Assembly: GCF_000421165.1 (NCBI RefSeq)
Contig: NZ_ATWI01000008.1
Span: 310,001-374,000 of the forward strand
Direction of reading: 5' to 3'
Length of the DNA stretch: 64,000 bases
Source of the DNA: Marinobacter daepoensis DSM 16072
Lineage (GTDB): Bacteria > Pseudomonadota > Gammaproteobacteria > Pseudomonadales > Oleiphilaceae
The notes beneath the pieces were generated by a model. That model saw nothing but the letters and a program-made list of their open reading frames with translations, was not told where the DNA came from and did no database searches. Below are positions 27,417-34,346 of the stretch, piece by piece (position 1 is the first letter of the stretch; each line of letters begins with the position of its first letter). Made by a program: the position numbers and the translations under genes.

Positions 27417-28169
27417 ATGAGTAGAAAGAAATTCATAGAATCACAGGGAGCCACCTGTAGAAACTGGACTTGGAGTTGGTCTTTCATCAACGAATCCAAG
27501 AAAGTGATAATTTTCGGGGCTTGGGACACAAACACTGATGGTGATACGTCACTCATTTTAAGTGACACTTGGGAATACAGCGGCAAAGGCCGTAAGCAAC
27601 CGGCATACGAACAATCAAGGGAGCATATTCGCCTTATCGAAGAGGAAGGGTATGAGTTACAAACCTTTCCAATTATTTATTCTGACGCCAACAAAGATGA
27701 AAACGGCATTGGTCCCGCAAAAATCGAAGGTTTTGTTCCAGAGTTAACCAGAAAAATACTAAAGCGTGTCGGAGGTAAGTGGTATGCATCTGATGGCGAA
27801 ATGGGGTCTCAATTGGCAGAGGAAATTGATACTCCCGAAAGCTTTATTGAGGGTGCGTCAAAAACAGTCTCAGTGAACACTTTCGAAAGAAGCGCAGATG
27901 CTAGAGCGAAATGTATTTCTCATCATGGATATAAATGCTCGGTTTGTGATTTCGACTTCGAAAAAGTATATGGCGCTATCGGAGAAAAGTATATCCATGT
28001 CCATCATATCTTTCCGCTGTCTGAAATAAGAAAAGAATACGTGCTAGACCCAATAAAAGATTTGATTCCTGTGTGTGCTAATTGCCATGCAATAATCCAT
28101 CGTGCAAGACCTGCATTAACTGTCGAGCAGCTTAGGCAGCATTTGGTGCAAAATGCGAAAAACACGTAA
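27417..28169 (+). CDS. HNH endonuclease (McrA-like)
   Basis: 250-aa protein. The C-terminal third is an HNH/zinc endonuclease domain: CSVCDF, HVHHIFPLSEI (near residue 195) and IPVCANCHAIIH supply the treble-clef cysteines and catalytic histidines. The N-terminal 110 residues (WSFINESKKVIIFGAWD...) resemble the recognition domains fused to HNH in ScoMcrA-type modification-dependent restriction enzymes. It is exactly one gene between two attC-like sites and its stop codon lies in the second, as in an integron cassette. The ATG has only a weak ribosome site (TCATGAG overlap region). Probably a type IV restriction or other phage-defence nuclease; target unknown. Confidence 0.85.
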   Translation: MSRKKFIESQGATCRNWTWSWSFINESKKVIIFGAWDTNTDGDTSLILSDTWEYSGKGRKQPAYEQSREHIRLIEEEGYELQTFPIIYSDANKDENGIGPAKIEGFVPELTRKILKRVGGKWYASDGEMGSQLAEEIDTPESFIEGASKTVSVNTFERSADARAKCISHHGYKCSVCDFDFEKVYGAIGEKYIHVHHIFPLSEIRKEYVLDPIKDLIPVCANCHAIIHRARPALTVEQLRQHLVQNAKNT

Positions 28170-28233
28170 CAAGCGGTTGCTATGGACAGCATCACGCATG
28201 CGCTCCATGCAGCCCCAGAACCGGGCGTTAGGT
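28164..28233 (+). other. attC-like integron recombination site 2
   Basis: Starts ACGTAAC AAGCGG and ends CCGGGCGTTAGGT, so it has a perfect GTTRRRY right core (28227-28233) and a near-match left core. GGTTGCTATGGA pairs with TCCATGCAGCC with one bulged base. The HNH stop TAA (28167-28169) is inside the left core, typical of cassettes. Confidence 0.72.
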
Positions 28234-28247
28234 TCTAGGTATAACAG

Positions 28248-28907
28248 ATGAGCATCGTTAAGTATCTATCATTAGGGTTAGCAGTATGTGCAGTGGCGGT
28301 TGCATTGCCGTGGATAATAAAATTCCATGGTGCTGTATCGCACAGCCCTAGTGATTGGGCTGATTTTGGGAGCTATATTGGCGGTACTTTTTCGTCTCTA
28401 TTTGCAGCGCTGGCATTGATTGCCCTTTTATACACTATTTCTCAGCAGCATCGGCAGATACAAGGTTTACGGCAACAGGCATCCAAAGAAGATATTTTGC
28501 ATGCTATTGATCGCCTTGAACGCGACTTGGAGAAGGCTCTAGAGGGCGTGAATGTAAGTATAAATTATCAAGATGGGCAGCAAACCGTTTCAGCAAGGGA
28601 CGTTTTATTTAAGCCATCGGCCATGGGTTATAAGCAAGCAATCCCTGATCAAGCTGAAATCATGAAAGAGGAAAGCTCGGGTGAGAATCGCGAAAATTAC
28701 CGGTCGAAAATCCTTTTATTTGAAACTTTTGGGCTAGCCGCCGCTGAATTGAATCAAATTCGTTTGTATGCAGAAGGCTTGAAAAAACTAGAGTCCAAGT
28801 CAGGTACAAGCATCTTATCAAGGTACTATCACCGTAAATACAATTTGGCCTACTCTCGACTATATAACCGAGGTATTCTTGATAAGGCTTGGGTTCCCGA
28901 AACCTAA
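28248..28907 (+). CDS. Membrane protein resembling putative phage abortive-infection proteins
   Basis: 219-aa protein with two N-terminal membrane helices (about residues 5-24 and 45-66) separated by SPSDWADFGSYIGGTFSS, followed by a cytosolic coiled, charged domain starting SQQHRQIQGLRQQA. This helix-WADFGSYIGG-helix-QQ layout is that of the family annotated as putative phage abortive infection protein. The ATG follows attC-like site 2 by 15 bp. AT-rich codon use matches the HNH gene. Which trigger or effector it represents is unknown; family assignment by layout only. Confidence 0.65.
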   Translation: MSIVKYLSLGLAVCAVAVALPWIIKFHGAVSHSPSDWADFGSYIGGTFSSLFAALALIALLYTISQQHRQIQGLRQQASKEDILHAIDRLERDLEKALEGVNVSINYQDGQQTVSARDVLFKPSAMGYKQAIPDQAEIMKEESSGENRENYRSKILLFETFGLAAAELNQIRLYAEGLKKLESKSGTSILSRYYHRKYNLAYSRLYNRGILDKAWVPET

Positions 28908-28984
28908 ATAGCGCAGGCACGGAGACGTCTTGTCCATTGCGGCTTAGCCTCCATTCCAAAGCCGCGCATGCTGCAGGCTTTAGG
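28902..28984 (+). other. Degenerate attC-like site 3
   Basis: Begins ACCTAAA overlapping the stop of the preceding gene and ends GGCTTTAGGA, one base off the GGCGTTAGG end of site 2. A GCGGCTT / AAGCCGC hairpin lies inside (28939-28965). It sits where the third cassette boundary is expected, but pairing of the outer arms is poor. Confidence 0.35.
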
Positions 28985-29243
28985 AATATCTTCGATGGAA
29001 TCCTGCGACACCGACTTTTTTGGTTCTGTACCCTTGCCTAATTCAATGACCGAGATTCTTGGTTTGACGATGGAGCATTCTGTTGGTAGGCGAAACTTCC
29101 GCTTATGGACGGGGCAAAGTACTATCGCTTGGCCAGTTCATAGCTCAGCCTGCAGAAGACTCATTAGAACTAATCGAGTTGTAAATGAAAGTAGCATGCA
29201 GTACTACGAAGTATAGGGGCGCGCCAGTTTGGGCGCTGTGGGC
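28985..29243. other. Region without a supported gene
   Basis: An 82-codon open frame (28968-29216) has no ribosome site, no recognisable family and unusual composition, so it is not called. The DNA shifts from AT-rich to GC-rich around 29215, marking the right end of the cassette-like block. Confidence 0.5.
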
Positions 29244-29293
29244 AGGTCGACTGAGAGACGGAACGAAGCGTAAACATGCAAATCGGGGTAATT
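29244..29293 (+). repeat. 50-bp direct repeat, copy A
   Basis: The sequence from AGGTCGAC through the first five codons of the phosphodiesterase gene matches 33657-33706 at 45 of 50 positions. It supplies the ribosome-binding region (GGAACGA) of the gene at 29276. Confidence 0.85.
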
Positions 29294-29731
29294 GCAGACA
29301 CCCACAGCAAAATGCGTCCCGAAGCCCTGGAGTCTCTGGAGGGCTCGGATCTTATCCTGCACGCCGGTGACGTCGGGCGGGATGAGGTTCTGGAAGCACT
29401 GGAGGCCATCGCTCCCTTGGTTGCTATCCGCGGCAATATCGATACAGCAGGCCGTGCAGCGACGCTCCCCGATGTTCAGGATCTGCAATTCCTCGGTCAC
29501 GCCTTCTACATGCTTCACGAGGTCAAAACCCTGGAATTCGATCCGCAAGGCCGTTACCGCGTGGTGATCGCCGGCCATTCCCACAAACCCCGCAATGTAT
29601 GGATTGGCGACGTGCTTTACTTCAATCCCGGCGGTGCCGGGCCCCGGCGTTTTAAGCTGCCGATCACGGTGGGGCGGTTGGAGGTTAGTGAACACGGCGT
29701 GGTTGGTGAGATTATCGAACTGCCGGTTTAA
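29276..29731 (+). CDS. YfcE/MJ0936-type metallophosphodiesterase
   Basis: 151-aa cytosolic phosphoesterase. All metal-binding motifs are intact: IADTHS (D-x-H), HAGDVG (GD), RGNID (GN) and IAGHSHKP (GHxH), followed by the FNPGG motif. Members hydrolyse phosphodiesters such as bis-pNPP and perhaps cyclic nucleotides in vitro; the natural substrate is open. It returns to core-like GC content and may mark the original chromosomal backbone. The first codons are duplicated at the end of the short Rho gene at 33657. Confidence 0.9.
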   Translation: MQIGVIADTHSKMRPEALESLEGSDLILHAGDVGRDEVLEALEAIAPLVAIRGNIDTAGRAATLPDVQDLQFLGHAFYMLHEVKTLEFDPQGRYRVVIAGHSHKPRNVWIGDVLYFNPGGAGPRRFKLPITVGRLEVSEHGVVGEIIELPV

Positions 29732-29742
29732 TCCGATACCGT

Positions 29743-29762
29743 AACCGGGACAGACTGATTAA
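29743..29762 (+). repeat. REP-like sequence (divergent copy)
   Basis: AACCGGGACAGACTGATTAA, a variant of the island's ACCGGGACAGATCTATTTT repeat, 11 bp after the phosphodiesterase stop. Confidence 0.6.
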
Positions 29763-29797
29763 TTCTTCTGGCTAGCAGCAATCAGATAGTTCGGTGG

Positions 29798-30133
29798 TCA
29801 GAGGTGCCCTTCCGGATCCATCCTTTGATGCAAAACCCGAAGAATGATAACGGACTGATTGTGCGTATCTTCTTCCATCCTAAGATAAAAATTATGGGGT
29901 GAGGGTTTGCCCTTCCTTGCAAGCGGATAGATAGCGACCCCGGTCCGAATGTCTGACCTGTGTTTCAGGAGTGGCGCTAGGTTTCCGGCTTCTTCAAGCT
30001 CCCTGATCGCCCTCTCGATTTGCTCGGTATATCGTTTCAGTTGCACTGTGCCGAATTCTTCAAGGGTGGACTCGAGAATATCGTCGAGATCGGCTAGAGC
30101 AGCGTCTGTGAGCGTTACCTTCCATGGTTTCAT
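29798..30133 (-). CDS. Type II toxin, RelE/ParE family
   Basis: 111-aa toxin-like protein. The sequence VTLTDAALADLDDILESTLEEFG (given here in part) followed by RYTEQIERAIRELEEAGNLA and HNFYLRMEEDT fits the ParE fold, in which two N-terminal helices pack on a beta-sheet. ParE toxins poison DNA gyrase, while RelE-like ones cleave mRNA; family membership alone does not decide which. It lies 5 bp downstream of the antitoxin gene, so the two form one operon. Confidence 0.87.
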   Translation of the reverse strand: MKPWKVTLTDAALADLDDILESTLEEFGTVQLKRYTEQIERAIRELEEAGNLAPLLKHRSDIRTGVAIYPLARKGKPSPHNFYLRMEEDTHNQSVIILRVLHQRMDPEGHL

Positions 30134-30138
30134 CGTAA

Positions 30139-30426
30139 TCAGGTATCCCGTTTTTTCCTGATGGCTCGCTCTGCACGTTCAGAAAGGTACGTAGCGAACT
30201 CGTCACCCGTGAAGGTTCTGCTTCTGCCAGCCTCCAGGTCTTCCTGGCCCGCATCGATGGCGCCTTTGAGGTCATTCATTTTCGTGACGTATCGGGACTC
30301 GGCTTCTTCGACCATTCTCAGGCCGGCTCTAAGTACCTCACTCGCATTTTGATAACGGCCCGAGGCAACCAGGTGATCGACTACCTGGGATTGATGGTCC
30401 GTGAGTACTATGTTTCTCGTCGCCAT
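30139..30426 (-). CDS. ParD-type (CC2985 family) antitoxin
   Basis: 95-aa antitoxin with an N-terminal ribbon-helix-helix (MATRNIVLTDHQSQVVDHLV, then ASEVLRAGLRMVEE) and a charged C-terminal part that would wrap the toxin. It is transcribed before the toxin and likely represses its own promoter through the palindrome at 30448. The second ATG (30426) is preferred because AGG lies 9 bp before it; an in-frame ATG at 30435 would add three residues. Confidence 0.88.
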   Translation of the reverse strand: MATRNIVLTDHQSQVVDHLVASGRYQNASEVLRAGLRMVEEAESRYVTKMNDLKGAIDAGQEDLEAGRSRTFTGDEFATYLSERAERAIRKKRDT

Positions 30427-30447
30427 GAGAGTCATCCTGTCAGCGTT

Positions 30448-30470
30448 GCATTGGCATAATATGCCAATGC
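30448..30470. promoter_or_regulatory. Operator of the toxin-antitoxin operon
   Basis: A 23-bp palindrome (GCATTGGCAT / ATGCCAATGC arms around a 3-bp centre) lies 22 bp upstream of the antitoxin start and contains a TATTAT-like -10. It is placed as expected for ribbon-helix-helix autorepression. Confidence 0.75.
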
Positions 30471-30514
30471 AGGGATTTGCTGTCTAGTGGTGGGACAACT
30501 GTGATACCTATGGG

Positions 30515-30536
30515 AAAGCCGGGACAGATCTATTAA
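30515..30536 (+). repeat. REP-like sequence
   Basis: AAAGCCGGGACAGATCTATT, plus orientation, between the toxin-antitoxin promoter and the truncated antiporter gene. A shorter GGTGGGACA stretch precedes it. Confidence 0.75.
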
Positions 30537-30612
30537 TGCGGTCATTTCGGTAAGCTGGCGCGCTATTCGCGTTGGCTGCGCGGCAGGCTTCAGGGGCAAC
30601 AGGAGGATCACA

Positions 30613-31227
30613 TTGCCGATCATGGATCTGGACAGCTGGATGCTGTCGCAGAGCATCGCGGTTTTCAGCGTCTGCGCGCTGGTCATTGCGATTGCGGGCA
30701 CACGCATCACACGGGTGGTCGACCAGCTCGCCGACCGGACCGGGCTGGGTGAGGCGACCGCTGGAGCCGTGCTTCTGGGGGCAGCGACGTCCCTCAGTGG
30801 TTCGGTGCTCTCGGTAACAGCAGCCTACCGTGGGCACCCGGAGTTGGCTGTCAGTAACGCTCTTGGGGGCATCGCGGTACAGACCTTTTTCCTGGCTATT
30901 GCCGATATGGTCTACCGTCGCGCAAACCTGGAACACGCGGCGGCCTCGGCTCCGAACATGATGCAGAACGGACTGCTGATCGGGCTCCTGGCATTGCTCC
31001 TTCTGGCGCCGACCTTGCCGGATGTGACCGTCTGGAACATCCATCCGATTTCCCCGATACTGCTGGGCTTCTACTTCTATGGCACTCGGCTCATACAGGG
31101 TGCCGGCGACAACCCTATGTGGTACCCCTCCGTTACCAGCGATACCCGGCAGGACGAGCCGGAGAGCGAGAGCAGCTTGCCATCTGGACCGAATTCCTGG
31201 TGCTCTAAAGGCTTGGTTTGGTGCTGA
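30613..31227 (+). CDS. Half-length cation antiporter (Na+/Ca2+ exchanger family), truncated
   Basis: 204-aa membrane protein containing one Na_Ca_ex repeat: ATAGAVLLGAATSLSGSVLS followed by NALGGIAVQTFFLAIAD are the alpha-repeat motifs. Normal family members have two inverted repeats and 300 or more residues; here the frame runs into an unrelated tail (SNSWCSKGLVWC-like) and the second repeat is missing, so it is probably a pseudogene, unless it works as a dimer of halves. The TTG at 30613 is the likely start because a perfect AGGAGG lies 6 bp before it; the ATG at 30622 is the alternative. Confidence 0.6.
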   Translation: MPIMDLDSWMLSQSIAVFSVCALVIAIAGTRITRVVDQLADRTGLGEATAGAVLLGAATSLSGSVLSVTAAYRGHPELAVSNALGGIAVQTFFLAIADMVYRRANLEHAAASAPNMMQNGLLIGLLALLLLAPTLPDVTVWNIHPISPILLGFYFYGTRLIQGAGDNPMWYPSVTSDTRQDEPESESSLPSGPNSWCSKGLVWC

Positions 31228-31447
31228 TGTTTGCTGGCTGAATAGCGGCGTCGTCCATTAGCAATGTGCTATCTGAGGCTCACGAACGAAAGGCGTGCGA
31301 GCCAGACAGTGATCGAAACGCGCCTGGAATTTCAGGGCGATGGTACAACCTCTCGCGGGTTATGCCTGAGATCCGAAGGGTTAACGGGAGCCTCGCAGTG
31401 CTTTATCGTGTAGTCAGATGAATGCGATGCAAACAGGGGGGATAGCG
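31228..31447. other. Region without a gene
   Basis: About 220 bp. No second antiporter half, repeat or RNA gene was recognised here; it leads to the GGGGGG-rich ribosome site of the DCC gene. Confidence 0.4.
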
Positions 31448-31903
31448 ATGACGGCACCAGGCGATCAGCTTCGCGTGTTCTACGATGGCGCCTGCCCGAG
31501 CTGTGTAAAGGATCGCAGGCTTTATGAACGACTCGCGGGCAGGACCGGCGAATCGGTGGAGTGGGTGGATATCACCGGCCGTGATGAGGAGTTGGAGGAA
31601 CGTGGTATAGACCCGCAAGCCGCGCTTCAGGAGCTCCATGTGGAGGATGGCCAGGGCAACATCCACCGGGAACTGGATGCCTATATTCTGTTGATGTCGC
31701 GGGTCTGGCTGCTGAAACCGCTTGCCTGGCTGATTGGTTTGCCGGTAATTCGGCCAGCGCTGGCGAAGCTGTATCACAAATGGGTGAGCGAGCGGCTGGA
31801 GAGAACCGGGCGCATGCCGGATTCAAAGGAAACGCAGAGAAGCATCGAGGCGCGCAAGGCCGAGGTTGAAGATGGAAAAAAAGACCCATCCCGGTTTAGC
31901 TAA
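31448..31903 (+). CDS. DUF393 / DCC-family thiol-disulfide oxidoreductase-like protein
   Basis: 151-aa protein with the hallmark YDGACPSC (DCC family; C-x-x-C near residue 18) at the N-terminus of a thioredoxin-like fold, and a LLMSRVWLLKPLAWLIGLP hydrophobic helix. DCC proteins are predicted redox proteins of unknown substrate. ATG 31448 is chosen because GGGGGGAT lies just before it and it starts the conserved domain; an in-frame ATG lies 30 bp upstream. Confidence 0.85.
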   Translation: MTAPGDQLRVFYDGACPSCVKDRRLYERLAGRTGESVEWVDITGRDEELEERGIDPQAALQELHVEDGQGNIHRELDAYILLMSRVWLLKPLAWLIGLPVIRPALAKLYHKWVSERLERTGRMPDSKETQRSIEARKAEVEDGKKDPSRFS

Positions 31904-32078
31904 GATTATGATTCCAGGTTCCTGAGCGAACAGCGCAGACACGGAGGCAGCATGGAGTGCTTTGCCTACGGCTCGAATATGTCACTCCTGAGATTAAGAG
32001 CGAGGGTTCCAAGCGCGGAGCGAATCGGAATGTTCACGCTTGTGGAGCATGTCCTTCGGTTTCATAAGTGGAGCAGGA
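31904..32078 (+). repeat. 175-bp direct repeat, copy 1
   Basis: From GATTATGATTCCAGG through the first 43 codons of the gene at 31952. A copy about 90 percent identical lies at 37804-37978, exactly 5900 bp away in the same orientation. Confidence 0.9.
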
Positions 32079-32446
32079 TAGACCAATCCGCAAAATGCGA
32101 CGCGCTGTTTACCGGCAATCCGGAGGACATCGTTATTGGCGCGCTGTTTGAGTTACCGCGCAGCGAGAAAGGCCCGCTAGACAGGGCTGAGGGTTTGGGC
32201 TTCGGTTACGATGAGAAGCGGGTCGTGGTTACGGATGCTCTCGGCAATTCCCTTAATGCTTTCACCTACTGTGCAACGTCAACGGATCCCTCTTTGCTGC
32301 CTCACTCGTGGTATTTGAATCACGTTATCGTTGGTGCGAAAGAAACCGGCGTTCCCGCCGACTACCTGGATGCCATTTCAGCCACGCCAAGCCAGGAAGA
32401 CCCTGATCGAGAACGGGATGCGAGGGAGCGGGCCATCTACGGTTAA
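31952..32446 (+). CDS. Gamma-glutamylcyclotransferase-like (AIG2/GGCT fold) protein
   Basis: 164-aa protein starting with the GGCT substrate loop FAYGSNMS and containing VIGALFELP and the catalytic-type glutamate region AEGLGFGYDEK, so the cyclotransferase fold seems complete. Family members cleave gamma-glutamyl amines or gamma-glutamyl peptides to 5-oxoproline. GGAGGCAGC before the ATG gives a ribosome site. Its 5' third and upstream region are duplicated at 37804 in a copy lacking the start codon. Confidence 0.85.
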   Translation: MECFAYGSNMSLLRLRARVPSAERIGMFTLVEHVLRFHKWSRIDQSAKCDALFTGNPEDIVIGALFELPRSEKGPLDRAEGLGFGYDEKRVVVTDALGNSLNAFTYCATSTDPSLLPHSWYLNHVIVGAKETGVPADYLDAISATPSQEDPDRERDARERAIYG

Positions 32447-32447
32447 A

Positions 32448-32472
32448 GAAAACCGGGACAGATTTATTTTTT
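32448..32472 (+). repeat. REP-like sequence
   Basis: GAAAACCGGGACAGATTTAT followed by a T-run, directly after the GGCT-like gene. In the RNA the T-run could also help terminate transcription. Confidence 0.8.
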
Positions 32473-32687
32473 TGGATACTATACTGTATAGAAGCTGAAT
32501 GCTGCCAAGTGCGGCCTTGTTCCCAATTTCCGTTCGTTCACAGCCGTTCAATAATCCCTCACAGCGCATCCCACCCATCGGTCAGCGCAGACCTTTGCGA
32601 CGCACACTGGTTTTTGCCTTGGGCTGTCTTTTTTCGTTATCAGCCCATTTCGAAAAACATCTATTAAACAAGAGCTATCAAACAATC

Positions 32688-33686
32688 ATGACGCGAAAGA
32701 CATTAGGTTTAACCGGAAAACGCAACAAAGACGCTAAGCCAGTGGCTGAGAAAGCCGAAGCCAAGGTTGAGATAGAAGGTGAAGCTGATCCACAAAAACG
32801 TTTTCTGAATGCTGTGGCTATCAATCCTGCGCCGGGGATTCGCCTGGAGTTGGGTTCCGAACAGCTCACGGTGCGCGCGATGGATTTGATCACGCCGATT
32901 GGAATGGGGCAGCGAGGTTTGATCGTTGCACCGCCGGGGTCTGGAAAATCGACGGTTTTAAAACATATTTGCCAGGCGGTGGGGAAGGCGTATCCCGAGA
33001 TTAAACTTTACGCGTTATTGATAGATGAGCGACCCGAAGAGGTCACTGATTTCAGGCGCAGCGTCCCGGCTGAGGTACACGCTTCTTCTTCGGATGAAAG
33101 CTATGCGCATCACGTTCGCGTTGCCGATGAACTGCTTGATATCGCTCGCCAACAAGCGGGCGAGGGTCACAACGTTATGGTTGTGATTGATTCTCTCACC
33201 CGGCTTTCGCGTGTGCATAATGCGGAGCGCAGGAGCAGCGGTCGCACTATGTCGGGCGGGGTGGATGCCCGAGCGATGGAGATCCCGCGGAGGTTGTTTG
33301 GCGCTGCACGAAACCTTGAAAACGGCGGCTCGCTGACCATTTTGGCAACTGTTCTGGTGGATACCGGCAGCCGTATGGACCAGGTCATCTTTGAGGAATT
33401 TAAAGGCACGGGGAACATGGAGTTGGTGTTATCGAGAGAGGTTGCGAATCAGCGAATCTTTCCCGCGCTGGATATATCGAAAAGCAGCACACGCCGTGAA
33501 GAGCTGCTGTTGGATCCAAAGGATTCAGACAAAATAAGAGCATTGCGCCGGGCGCTTGGCGGTCTCAAGCCGCTGGAGGGCACAAAAAAGCTGGTTGAGC
33601 TGCTCGAGAAGTACCCCACAAATGCCGAGCTTCTGAAACACATCCCTGGGCCAGGTAGGTCGACGGAGAGACTGAACGAGGCGTAA
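32688..33686 (+). CDS. Rho-type ATPase lacking the N-terminal RNA-binding domain (short Rho paralogue)
   Basis: 332-aa protein matching only the C-terminal motor of transcription terminator Rho. P-loop LIVAPPGSGKST, LLIDERPEEVTD, Walker B VMVVIDSLTRL, Q-loop SSGRTMSGGVDA, R-loop FKGTGNMEL and FPALDISKSSTRREELLL are all intact, so ring formation, ATP hydrolysis and secondary-site RNA contact look possible. The cold-shock-like primary RNA-binding domain and helix bundle (first about 120 residues of E. coli Rho) are missing, replaced by about 40 mostly charged residues starting MTRKTLGLTGKR. The last ten residues come from a duplicated fragment (33657), so the true C-terminus was replaced. Start 32688 begins the basic N-terminus; upstream in-frame codons lack a ribosome site. 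Confidence 0.85.
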   Translation: MTRKTLGLTGKRNKDAKPVAEKAEAKVEIEGEADPQKRFLNAVAINPAPGIRLELGSEQLTVRAMDLITPIGMGQRGLIVAPPGSGKSTVLKHICQAVGKAYPEIKLYALLIDERPEEVTDFRRSVPAEVHASSSDESYAHHVRVADELLDIARQQAGEGHNVMVVIDSLTRLSRVHNAERRSSGRTMSGGVDARAMEIPRRLFGAARNLENGGSLTILATVLVDTGSRMDQVIFEEFKGTGNMELVLSREVANQRIFPALDISKSSTRREELLLDPKDSDKIRALRRALGGLKPLEGTKKLVELLEKYPTNAELLKHIPGPGRSTERLNEA

Positions 33687-33706
33687 ATATGGAAATCGGG
33701 GTAATT
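33657..33706 (+). repeat. 50-bp direct repeat, copy B
   Basis: Matches 29244-29293 at 45 of 50 positions and covers the last codons and stop of the short Rho gene plus a few bases that look like the start (ATGGAAATCGGGGTAATT) of the phosphodiesterase gene. Confidence 0.85.
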
Positions 33707-33712
33707 TGTTTC

Positions 33713-33808
33713 TCAGTTAGCCCACGGTATGGAAGATCCCACGTCGCGCTTCAGGCTAAGCGCCAGTTCCCGCCCAATCTGCCCGCTGGCGCCGAGAATG
33801 GTTTGCAT
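33713..33808 (-). pseudogene. 5' fragment of an NAD-dependent epimerase/dehydratase gene
   Basis: 31 codons starting MQTILGASGQIGRELALSLK, the Rossmann dinucleotide-binding start of an extended SDR/epimerase, then an unrelated stop. AGGGAG lies before the ATG. The remaining 270 or so codons are absent, so this is a relic cut by the rearrangement at 33706. Confidence 0.75.
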
Positions 33809-33855
33809 GGGTTTGGCTCCCTAGGTTGTTGATAAACAGGCTGGAAAGGTTTCGT

Positions 33856-34023
33856 CTAACCGCCCTTTTTAAACTTCGCTTTGCAGTTACCGCTCATGCA
33901 CATGGTGCAATAATGCTCGCGGTCCTTGTGGCTGGTGCCCTCTGCGATCTTGATGCCACAGCCGTTGCAGAGCAGGATGGCAGTATCGCCCTCAGTTCTC
34001 ACGATGGCGTGTTCATAATTCAT
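33856..34023 (-). CDS. Small CxxC zinc-ribbon-like protein
   Basis: 55-aa protein (MNYEHAIVRTEGDTAILLC...) with paired CNGCG and CTMCMSGNC motifs and a basic tail KAKFKKGG, consistent with a small zinc ribbon. The ATG at 34023 has GGA 7 bp upstream; in-frame ATGs at 34035 and 34041 would lengthen it by a few residues. Unrecognised family; the regular cysteine spacing supports a real gene. No functional clue from neighbours. Confidence 0.5.
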   Translation of the reverse strand: MNYEHAIVRTEGDTAILLCNGCGIKIAEGTSHKDREHYCTMCMSGNCKAKFKKGG

Positions 34024-34216
34024 AAGAGAGTCCATTGTCATTCTGAAATCTGAAATGCTTGGTAAAGGCTACGAAATTTGTGGAGGGTCAGACCGCTGGC
34101 AGAAATCCGTGAGTGGGCGTTACGGCGTCGATTAGAGGTTAAACCGCAATTCCTCACCATCATAACGCTTGTCAAAGCCGGGCGGGCTCTGGGTATGAAC
34201 TGGATCTTGCGGGCTA

Positions 34217-34300
34217 GAAAACCGGGACAAATCTATTTTATCTCTGATGGCCCAGCGCTAAAGTGAGTCACTACCGGAAAATAGATCTGTCGCGGTTTTT
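34217..34300. repeat. Inverted pair of REP-like sequences
   Basis: GAAAACCGGGACAAATCTAT (34217) and GAAAATAGATCTGTCGCGGT (34277) are inverted copies of the island repeat around a 36-bp spacer, able to form a long hairpin. The 300 bp before it (34042-34216) holds no gene. Confidence 0.85.
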
Positions 34301-34346
34301 GGGCCGAGGCCTGCGCTCGGTATAAGGCTCTGCAAGGGGACATATA

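Noticed and set aside
28968..29216. 82-codon open frame
   Set aside because: No ribosome site, no family, unusual composition; lies in a boundary region with a degenerate attC-like hairpin.
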